62,000 nucleotides of DNA. Source: Branchiostoma floridae. Taxonomy: Eukaryota; Chordata; Leptocardii; Amphioxiformes; Branchiostomatidae. Location: positions 12,004,766 to 12,066,765 of the forward strand of contig NC_049979.1 of NCBI RefSeq assembly GCF_000003815.2. Reading direction: 5' to 3'. Below are positions 55,101-62,000 of this stretch, piece after piece. Numbering within the stretch: position 1 is the stretch's first letter; the number at the start of each line of letters is the position of its first letter. The notes below the pieces were generated by a model that did no database searches, had not been told where the DNA came from, and saw only the letters and a program-made list of their open reading frames with translations. The translations under genes were made by a program, and so were the position numbers.

Positions 55101-58100
55101 AAAGTGTCACAAAACAGGTGTATGCCTGTGTACAAAATAACTGCATTTTTAAAGTGTGTCACAGATCAGCAAGAGTTCTTCTAAGTTTATAAAGTCAGCG
55201 CACGACTTTTGGCTGAATTCATTGACCAACAGAGGGTTGCCAAATTTCATAATCATCAGAGAGTCTGGCATGTTTTTTGCCTGCCAATTTACAGTATTAG
55301 TTATGATAGCACTAAGATTGGTGACCTGCAGGCATTGAGAGATTTCTAAAATTGTGCAGTCCTTGAGAGGCTCTGTCCATATTGCTGCTGAAAATGCTGC
55401 TGCTGCATCTTTTCCTCCCCCCCCCCCCGTTTCCCCTTCAACAAGAAAGAAAACTAAAACTGCACTATCATGGGTCTCACTAACCCAATAATGCAAAAGG
55501 AACACTACAGTGTGGCCTTGTAAATATTCTACATCACCAATTCTGTTTTGTTTTGCTTTGTTCTGAGCACCTTTCTCAGAAGCCTCACCAACCCCACGAG
55601 TCGTACCAAGCTATGCATTCTGGATGTGCAGCTACAGGCTTTGCTCAGTATCAAATATTGCAGACAGACAGATATAGATGAATCCCTGCCAACTCCTAAT
55701 CACAACATCCCTACCTCCACCATGGCATGGACGTGTTTCTTCAGCGTGTCCGAGTCCAGTGTTGGAGTGATCCCCGAGGCCCAGTCAGCGAACACTGGCT
55801 TCTCACTTGGGATAGGCGTCGGAGGCTACAGACACAAACCACAGGTTAAGGGCTACTTAAACCTAGACGAGAATTGGGTTGGGTGAGACAGATGAAAGAC
55901 AAGGTTTAAAGTCACTCAACTGATCAAACAATGTGAGATCTTAAGTATGTTTAACCATATGCTGCAAGATGTTAGGGAAGTTTTGATCTGAAAGCTTGTT
56001 ATATGTGCTGAAAATATCAAAAGCTGCATTTAGCAAGTGTGCCCTTGTGAAATTGGTGTGTAATTCTGCCTGGATTGGTGCTGCATTGATGCTGGACTGA
56101 TCTGGCACATTTGGTATTGATGCTACCTCAGTCAAGATCCCTTCGTAATTAAGCATCAAAATTTCTCTTATGCATTGACCGTCAATCATTACTTTATCAT
56201 TCACAGTAGCAAAGTACTTCTGCCAGTCACACCAAATTAATCCCCTGCCCTCATGCCTCCAGTCAAAGCACTACAGTGTGTCTCCTCACGCAATGTGCAA
56301 TTACCATGATACCAGACTACAGCAGCATCAAAGGACAGCATTACACACCACTTTCCTCTTTTCCAAGGACTAGAAGTTTGATAGGCATGACTGCAATATG
56401 TGTCCTTCAAGTGAATTTTGAAGCTGGTGTTATGCTGAAGGGCGGTTATACTTGGCCATATATATAGATACAGAAGCTGCTGTGTAAAACCGAAGCTGGT
56501 ATGTTGCATTGAAGGGCAGTTATAACAGACATATAAAGGTACAGCAAAGACTTCACCCTCTTTTGTCTCCCATATGATAAAATTGATAGCGGGATGAAGC
56601 GTGATGCTGGGCAGGCATTATGCCATAGTGATGTTAGTGCAAAGACCACAGTGCTAGTATTGGACTTTTATCATATCATTTTGTTGAAAGGGGTTAATCA
56701 TTCCCCTCTTCCAGTAGAATGGAGACATGCTCCATCACTACTTACAGCAGAAGCAGACTCCCTCGGCTCTCTGGCCAGTGACAGTTCATAGATCTCTTCT
56801 TCGGAATACTGCAAGTCTAATGATACCTGCATAGAGCCAAAACACAAAACATAGTTCTGTAGTGACGGTGGGGATGAATTGGACGTAAGACTATGACAAT
56901 TACAGTACATCAATGGATAAATGTCACACCAATTAATTTCCTTGGATCTCAGACATTTTGAATTAAAGTTAATTCTGCATGCGTGTCATTATAAAAACAG
57001 ACAGCTGGGAGGCTCTCTGAAACTGTGTCAAGGTACAGGCTTCCGCCTTAGATTCTCATGCCAGTTTTCATTCTCACATGCCAGGTCAGCATTATTGTTT
57101 TTGAATCTGAAACCCAACAAGTCAAACTGATGTGGCCTAACAGAAGATTTCACAGCTACAATTCCTTGACTGCCATTAACAGGTGATAGAAGTGCTCTGC
57201 CTGTTTTTATTTCCGCTTAAAGTGCATCAAATACCAATGCTAGTTCACCTATGTCCATTGCATTTAAAAACAGGTTCATTAAACATTTTCATGATATTGC
57301 AGTTAGAATCCATCTACTAGATATACCTAAATATGCCCTGTAGATAAAAATCAACTGAAGTAGCGTTATTTTAGTATCTTTTATTTCCCTAGATTTTATG
57401 GCAAAATTCCTCCGAAATGATTTGATTAGGTCGGTAAATGACAGAATATCAAATTTCTTTATTCTGTCTTCCTCAGGGCAATAATGACAGGCTCTACTTT
57501 GTCCTACAGCTAGGTGTTACTGCTGCAGTGTTACAAATACAGTCCCAAGTCTTAACTATTGTTCTATTTACCAAGATAATGTCAAGCAACAACAATTAGA
57601 GACAAAACAATAATTAAGTCATTTCTAAAGAATGTGATCCCAAACGTGCATATCCGTGGTAGCCTCATACAGTTTTCACCACTCATTGGATGGCATTTCA
57701 GCACTGTGAACAGAGAAGCTTCCTTGAAATTCATGGATCCTCATCATAACTCATGACTGGAGTGGGTTTTCTGATCCATACAGCCTCCTTAATCCATCCC
57801 TCCTTTTGATATCCCTAAAAGCATACCAGGGTGTTGTTTTTTCCACCTGAGTGAGACAATGCCCATCAATCACAATCACCTCTGGTTGCTGCCACGTACA
57901 CTTTGAAGGTCAGGCGTGAATGTCGAGGGCTAGTGTAAATGTTAGGTTTGCTCCCGTTATTTGGCGTGCTTTCAAGCTTTGCGTGGGCAAGCAATATTTG
58001 AGAAAAAGGCATGGATATAGAAAGGCAATCACTCACAGCTGGAGCACTGTACCAGCACAGTGTATGTAAGCTCCAGGATGTGTGGCTGGGGAGGGGTCAG

Positions 58101-59549
58101 CCTGTGGCGTGACATTCTCACTGCAGCACGCTGTCGTGTGTAATGCCTTTAATACAGATTCATCTCTTAAAAAGTATAAATCCAAACATCGTTGCAGTCC
58201 GTGGGTGGAGAATATTGGTTTGGAATTTGTCTTTCTTTGGCTGAAGTTCAACTGCTGCGGGGTAGGTGTGAAATATAGCAGGAGCTACGGTTCCCAAATG
58301 TTTGCACTGAAACTGTACTCTGCTCGACAAGAGATATATAGTTTGTACTTTATTTGTTGCTTAGCTCAACAATAATCTAGTGCTAATATCAAAGCCATCC
58401 TACAACCAGCTTACAAGGTAGAAATTTATTAACCAAATAAAAAAGTACATTTCTCATTTAGGCAAAAATGAAAAGTTTTGATTCTTTTTCGACAAGATTA
58501 TCTGCTGTTATCTTGTTTAGCTCAGCTATCAATGAGACAAGTATCTAACAGGTAGTCCTGATTTCAAGCCTAAAGCTACATGTGGTTTTAGATAAAGCTT
58601 CTCTGTTCATGGTGCTGAAATACCATCCAATGAGTGATGAAAAGTGTATGAGGCTACAAGCAATGTGTTCCTCTTGCCTATGTCTTTTCATTCACTGGAC
58701 TGGAGCTTATGGTCTCATTCATGTATTACCCCAAGTGGGTACCCTAAAATAGATCCGACCAAAAAAATAAATGGCTGTACCAACGTGTGTTTTTCTAGCC
58801 TAACACTGGCTAACCCTGGTGAAAAGACAGCACAGATAAATTACAGGACTTAAGCATGTACATTTTGTTGAGCTAAACAATAGATCATTTCATGCCTACA
58901 GCCAGCTTACCAGGCTTTAAAGATAACTTCTAGAATTGAATTTTCCACCTCAGGCCACAGCAATAGATTTACTTTGTTTTTGGATTTCCGAAAATAATTT
59001 CATCAGGTTGGTAGATCATAGGACGTAAGAATTTTCTCTTACACAACCAGTTTATCTCACCTGGTGAGATAAACTGGTTGTGTAAGAGAAAATTCTTATG
59101 TCCTTTTTCTTGGATTATTTTCAAATAGAAATATATTAAGCAGACCTCATAAAAGCATGTATAGGGCAGGGAGGAAAACTTTATAAATGTGAGTGTACCA
59201 AGGCATAAACCTGGTATTTTTTCCAGTATGTTTTTCCAGTTGAGTGTATTCTTTTTATTTTTTTAAAAATCCAGGCACCAATAAATTAGATTGTTGTGGC
59301 ATCATGTTAACATCAACTAGAACACTATTTACAACCATACATTGGGTATGTGACACCATTGATGCAGCCCCACCTTGAGTGTGTTGATAAGGTCCATGTT
59401 TGCTTCGATGTCAGGACTTGTACTCTGCAGCTGTATCAGCTCATTAAACACTACAGCCAGCTGAGCCATCTTCCTGATGTTCAGCAGCCCATTCTCCACT
59501 TTGTCATGTAGAGCAGTGTGCAGGGCGATCAAGTCTTTTAAATGTACAC
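42932..59549 (-). CDS. RASGRP: RasGRP-family Ras/Rap guanine nucleotide exchange factor, last eight coding exons
   Basis: Eight exons join in compatible phases (1,193 coding nt): 59374..59549, 56746..56826, 55715..55825, 53447..53562, 47167..47305, 45238..45403, 44772..45004, 42932..43102. Domain order is RasGEF end, linker, EF hand pair, C1, Ser-rich linker and coiled coil, which is specific to RasGRP1-4. These proteins activate Ras or Rap after diacylglycerol recruits the C1 domain and calcium binds the EF hands. The REM and most of the CDC25 catalytic domain must lie right of the window. The RasGRP1/3-type C-terminal coiled coil is present. Which vertebrate paralogue it corresponds to cannot be settled here. 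Confidence 0.9.
43931..44690. repeat. Diverged tandem repeat, about 320-330 bp unit, 2.3 copies
   Basis: Starts at TTTTTGGCCCTAATAA near 43934, again at 44251 and at 44580. Shared internal blocks include ACTCATTACATATAATTGAC and TACACCTGTCCTTGGTACTG. A dispersed relative (GTGCTGAAAATAAGACTGTA, CATTTCTCATCC) is at about 61660-61715. In the last RasGRP intron. Confidence 0.75.
44772..45004 (-). CDS. RASGRP: RasGRP exon: basic/Ser-rich linker and coiled-coil start
   Basis: RGTERRRQSSRLRHLASVHQ is basic with Arg-Arg-x-Ser phosphorylation-like sites. It is followed by an acidic stretch (EYNDDEVFVDED) and the start of a heptad region (VSSLRDRLRQSEE). Phase 1 in, phase 0 out. Low-complexity linker of the type seen between C1 and coiled coil in RasGRP1/3. 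Confidence 0.85.
45238..45403 (-). CDS. RASGRP: RasGRP exon: second half of C1 domain
   Basis: LWGLIKQGWKCRDCAISCHK then HCKELVVVEC completes H-x12-C-x2-C-x13-C-x2-C-x4-H-x2-C-x7-C, so all eight zinc ligands are present. The Pro in FKPTYC and Gly/Gln in WGLIKQG are those of typical diacylglycerol/phorbol-ester-binding C1 domains. The remainder is a Ser/Gln-rich linker. Exits phase 1. Confidence 0.9.
45405..47166. other. RasGRP intron inside the C1 domain: no gene seen
   Basis: About 1.7 kb, AT-rich, with short open frames of no recognisable content. The intron interrupts C1 in phase 0 just after SGL. Confidence 0.6.
47167..47305 (-). CDS. RASGRP: RasGRP exon: EF hand 2 and first half of C1 domain
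   Basis: Completes loop DADQDGMISKEE, also canonical with acidic residues at 1, 3, 5 and 12, then MKMYFIRANC and the C1 start HDFVETTYFKPTYCEHCSGL. The intron upstream is about 6 kb. Exit is phase 0 (CTG before GTACGT). Confidence 0.9.
48789..49349 (-). CDS. Unassigned 186-codon open frame in RasGRP intron
   Basis: An uninterrupted frame beginning MLKLKLHKTTAGLFGAPVV and ending DNKRSVYSILQQ, Trp-rich with segments such as VVHWPWGRLACIQTFCYRD. I recognise no family. It has no signal peptide or membrane segment and no zinc motif. It lies on the same strand as RasGRP in its largest intron and could be a retained transposon gene fragment, a nested gene exon, or chance. Its length exceeds most chance frames here and local CpG is higher than in flanking intron. 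Confidence 0.3.
   Translation of the reverse strand: MLKLKLHKTTAGLFGAPVVTLLNRTRSHGVGSWMQFHSKMVSDLNVEYFQALVVHWPWGRLACIQTFCYRDRSWVKALLYGNKVISECQLKDGIERFENRNTFADWSTQLLCGIQLAAIYAYLHINGQSKLRIQLIVTWSQFADSQTIQLVKQYPHGIRWQSAAVIVYGFRHHFDNKRSVYSILQQ
50221..50322 (-). mobile_element. tRNA-like sequence, probable second SINE family
   Basis: Minus strand: GGATGTCTCTAGCTCAACTG (A-box-like TAGCTCAACTGG) followed by GTAGCAGCCTCATAGTTGAG and, about 60 bases on, CCGGTTCAATCAATCC (B-box-like). Spacing and lack of a closing acceptor stem point to a tRNA-derived repeat rather than a tRNA gene. Confidence 0.45.
50847..50908. repeat. 31-bp perfect tandem duplication
   Basis: AAAGTCTTTCTTTTTGCTGT plus 11 bases, twice without gap. 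Intronic. Confidence 0.9.
51544..51639. repeat. 48-bp tandem duplication
   Basis: The unit begins CAACAATGTGAGGGAATAAT and ends in an ACACAC run, copies at 51544-51591 and 51592-51639. The unit contains the internal inverted pair CAACAAT / ATTGTTG. Intronic. Confidence 0.9.
51912..52024. mobile_element. Inverted-repeat element, GAAGGTTAGACATCCAG family
   Basis: ACTCAAGCAACTAGATATTT at the left, CTTATTACCTGGATGTCTAA and CCTTC at the right. The two blocks recur together, in either order and orientation, at 17250-17318, 24786-24832, 53946-54045 and 54200-54305. Confidence 0.6.
53447..53562 (-). CDS. RASGRP: RasGRP exon: EF hand 1
   Basis: AVYKNYDHDRDGYISHQEF contains a canonical 12-residue calcium loop (D-H-D-R-D-G-Y-I-S-H-Q-E) with all ligand positions filled, followed by the linking helix and the first residues (DAD) of the second loop. 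Exits in phase 2, so EF hand 2 is completed by the next exon. Confidence 0.9.
53946..54320. mobile_element. Inverted-repeat element, GAAGGTTAGACATCCAG family, long copy
   Basis: Left: GATGAAGGTTAGACATCCAG, then GCCAAAAAGCAGTTACTCAA and CTGGATATGATTTCGG. Right: AAATCATATCCAGCTGCATG and AGTAACTGCTTTTTGGC in the opposite orientation. The arms are about 40 bp and face each other across about 240 bp. In the RasGRP intron upstream of EF hand 1. Confidence 0.65.
55715..55825 (-). CDS. RASGRP: RasGRP exon: autoinhibitory linker before EF hands
   Basis: 111 nt, phase 0-0: PPTPIPSEKPVFADWASGIT then DTLKKHVHAMVE. The VFADWASG core matches the linker that in RasGRP1 contacts the Ras-binding groove and holds the enzyme inactive (established for vertebrate RasGRP1; inferred here). 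Confidence 0.85.
56746..56826 (-). CDS. RASGRP: RasGRP exon: end of RasGEF domain and start of linker
   Basis: An 81-nt phase 0-0 exon encoding VSLDLQYSEEEIYELSLARE then PRESASA. The YSEEEIYELSxAREPR segment is highly characteristic of RasGRP proteins. The donor is GTAAGT and the acceptor TCTATGCAG. Confidence 0.88.
57236..57360 (+). mobile_element. Fragment of the GCTAGTTCACC MITE family
   Basis: GCTAGTTCACCTATGTCCAT followed by a GTAGATAAAAATC segment resembling the right half of the copy at 11600, but the terminal inverted repeat is lost. In a RasGRP intron. Confidence 0.45.
59021..59103. repeat. Near-perfect 83-bp palindrome
   Basis: Arms 59021-59061 and 59063-59103 (41 bp each) with a single mismatch around one central T; the core reads AACCAGTTTATCTCACC/T/GGTGAGATAAACTGGTT. 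Located about 270 bp from the RasGRP exon at 59374. Confidence 0.85.
59374..59549 (-). CDS. RASGRP: RasGRP exon: C-terminal part of CDC25 RasGEF domain
   Basis: GVHLKDLIALHTALHDKVEN, then NIRKMAQLAVVFNELIQLQ and DIEANMDLINTLK. The GVHLKDLI and ANxDL blocks are typical of the helical end of RasGRP catalytic domains. Phase 1 in (CCAG acceptor), phase 0 out (AAG before GTGGGG). No further RasGEF exon is seen up to 62000. Confidence 0.88.
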
Positions 59550-62000
59550 CTGGAATATTATAACATTAGGCTTTGTGTAATTGCATGTTACATGTATACA
59601 TTCAATACATGACTTCATAAGCGTGATCAAGAATATGAACAACCTCTTCATTATTACAAAGATGATCATGTTTTTGTGTGAGTATGTCTGTCTGTCTGTG
59701 TGTTTGTGAACAGCATAACTAAGTTGTCAATGGATCTTTATGATATTTAATACAATGGTAGGTGTTGATAAAATATAGACATGATTGGACTGTGGGCACC
59801 AGCAGCTTTCAGTGGTACTGAAGCCAGACTTCCAGTTCTGATTTTTTTGTGTTTGTAGGTGTAAAAGGTATTTGCAAAAGATCTCTTTGATTTCATTATC
59901 TACATTTACAATTTTGCTTTTAAGTCAAGCTGCATCTTCTTGATATCCTTACATCACAGTAAGAGATGACAGATATCCCTGGGATGACGTTATCACAGGA
60001 GGCTCGTGTGCTCTTAATTTCATAATAGCTGCAAGGAAATTGCAATGCAAGACTTTTGATTGAAAACTATTGTTACCGACACATCTATCGTTGTCTGAAA
60101 ATTGCCATGGTGATTTCTTCCGAGCCTGGAAGTGCCACCTTTTTGTTTTACATCCTAGTCACAGCTTCTGTAATCGAGTTACGCAGCTTTGATCATACAC
60201 CTACGGTGGAGAAGTCCCCACGCATGGACCAGTTGCTCTACTACCCGGGAGGAAATTGATGGACCCATTGTACGTCATTTGAGGGAAACTAATCCTTTCA
60301 ATATCCTGTGGGCAGGACTGTTCCCACACATTCCCGACAGGACAGGACAGATAAAGGGCGCAGCAAATGATTTTCTTGGTTCCATGACATGATGTTGGAT
60401 GCCATCCAATTACTACCAGGACCGTCCTGTTTTTTTAGGGCAGGCCCAGTAGTAATCAGATGGCACCCAGGCTAACATGATGATTGATTTATCCAGTATG
60501 CAAAAAGCTGCCTTAATTACGCTCTAATTAAAAAAAAGGACACAATTACATTATAATTACACTTCGTTTCAAGAAGGTATTATCAAAATTTTACTCCTGG
60601 TACATAACCCTCAGATATTATCAGAAAACTAAAATTGATAAGGTAGCGGTGCAAGTGTCGAAGCAACATTAGTAAGCTCTGATATGTTTCTGTATGTAAC
60701 TCAAATTGTAGCAAAAGAACGACATTATCAGGAAGAAAGTCGAACATCCTTGAATATTTTGAAAATATTGCGGTTTGAAATCACCATCTGTCAACTTGAT
60801 ATTCCTATCAAGTTGACGTGGGAACAGTCCTGCCTACAGGATTTTGAAAGAATCATTCCTTCTATATACTCTCTATACAGATAAAAGTAAACTAGCCTTA
60901 CAGACTTCCCCTCAGAATCAGGCTGATGTTTCTGTTTAGCTTCACATTTCTGAATATGAGAACCAGGAAACTCAACTGGCATGGCCTTATGAGCAGTCAG
61001 TCTCATCTTTAGGAAGATAAAGGCTGCCTGTACGTTCATCAACTGACAGGAAATAACATGTTCTATAAACTTGGGGTAGTATGCTTCCCACACAACACCA
61101 ACATGGCATTTGAAGGCATTGACATACACACATGTATATGCGGGCCAACTATTATAGCCCTGTGGTGTAGGGTGGCATAATGGTAGGTTATTTGGCCCTA
61201 TAAGTTTAACCCAAAGTTCCTGGGATGAAATCTGTTGATATGCAACCTATTTTGTGCTCTTGACAAAGGCGCTTTACACGACTTTCCTCACTTCAAAATG
61301 AAAACCTAGCTTTGGTTAGGGCTATCCCTTGGATCCATGGATAGGGCATTAAATGGCCATGAGCCATGAGCCACACCTCAAGCACATTAAAGAACCCATC
61401 ACTAAAAAAAAAAAGAGTTGCATTCCATCCCAGTCTGATTCTTTCAAAACCTACAGTCCTATGGCCAGCCCTGGGGAAATTACAGTGATGTCATATTGAG
61501 GTCACCTGAGTTAGCACCAAAAACCTTTCCAGACCCTTGCAATTTGGCCCCAGGCTGCAAAGAGATAGCAGTCAGCCCTCCCAATGATAATGACAATGAT
61601 AACAATACCCTATTTAGACCTGGAAAGAGGGATGGGCAATAGTCTATGTAACCGAGAACATCCTGTCCGTGGTGCTGAAAATAAGACTGTAGACTTCCCT
61701 ATCATTTCTCATCCCTGTAATGTCTTCTCAGGTTTACGTCATCATTTTGAGGTCCAAAAATACTTTCCTGTCAATGCTTTTTTAAGTCTCAGCTACTGAT
61801 TGAGGAAACAGGCAATTTTGCCATTTTGCTCCCTACTTACTGATAAAGGTATCTGACAGATTTATACAAATTTTATGGCACCCCACTGAGTTTAATTGAG
61901 GTCTGTGTCATCTCAACCTAGCTGTTTTTTTCTATTTTGATCCTGAAAGTTCCACTTAATAATCTAAAGCAATTCATGAGGTTAACAACTATCAAAAGTT
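59550..62000. other. RasGRP intron to right edge: no exon seen
   Basis: No RasGEF-like reading frame was found on the minus strand. Contains a decayed SINE at 61150 and a dispersed-repeat fragment at 61660-61715. The frame at 60791-61129 lacks family features. Confidence 0.6.
61150..61305 (+). mobile_element. tRNA-derived SINE, decayed copy
   Basis: Head GTGGTGTAGGGTGGCATAAT and GGTAGGTTATTTGGCCC, then body TTTTGTGCTCTTGACAAAGG and CGCTTTACACGACTTTCCTC, the same body as at 40561 in the opposite orientation. Confidence 0.65.

Noticed and set aside
60791-61129. Candidate upstream RasGRP exon
   Set aside because: Its translation has no RasGEF motifs and contains no phase-compatible join to the exon at 59549.

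Overview
Animal nuclear DNA with many small exons and long AT-rich introns. All recognisable coding sequence lies on the minus strand, so genes read from high to low coordinates. The two genes are a SCO-spondin (secreted Reissner-fibre type glycoprotein) and a RasGRP (diacylglycerol- and calcium-regulated Ras/Rap exchange factor). This pair, the dense short introns and the many small foldback elements and tRNA-derived SINEs suggest an invertebrate chordate, most likely amphioxus (Branchiostoma). The species is an inference.

Layout. 1..36786 (minus): a SCO-spondin-like gene for which I can place 51 consecutive coding exons. All exons join in compatible phases, giving about 3,210 codons before the gene runs off the left edge. 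Order from the N terminus: signal peptide; EMI-like domain; EGF; three VWD-C8-TIL assemblies; nine LDLa modules with Ser/Thr/Pro-rich linkers; two TSP1 modules; a fourth TIL; a third TSP1; a VWC split over two exons; then one giant exon of at least 3,246 bp made of a 117-bp tandem repeat. Read on the minus strand this array is a Ser/Thr/Pro/Gly mucin-like domain of 39-residue repeats. The long plus-strand open frame over the same array is an antisense shadow. A probable non-coding first exon and TATA box lie at about 37863..37985.

37986..42931: intergenic, about 5 kb, holding a near-perfect palindrome, a pogo-like non-autonomous element, a tRNA-derived SINE and a terminal-inverted-repeat element. 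42932..59549 (minus): the last eight coding exons of RasGRP, covering the end of the catalytic RasGEF domain, a linker, two EF hands, a C1 domain, a Ser-rich linker and a C-terminal coiled coil ending in a PDZ-ligand-like motif. The catalytic core and N terminus lie beyond the right edge. 59550..62000 is intron.

The two genes are head-to-tail neighbours and no functional link between them is visible. The main novelty is the mucin-type repeat domain embedded in a SCO-spondin architecture, highly homogenised at DNA level and easy to misread on the wrong strand.
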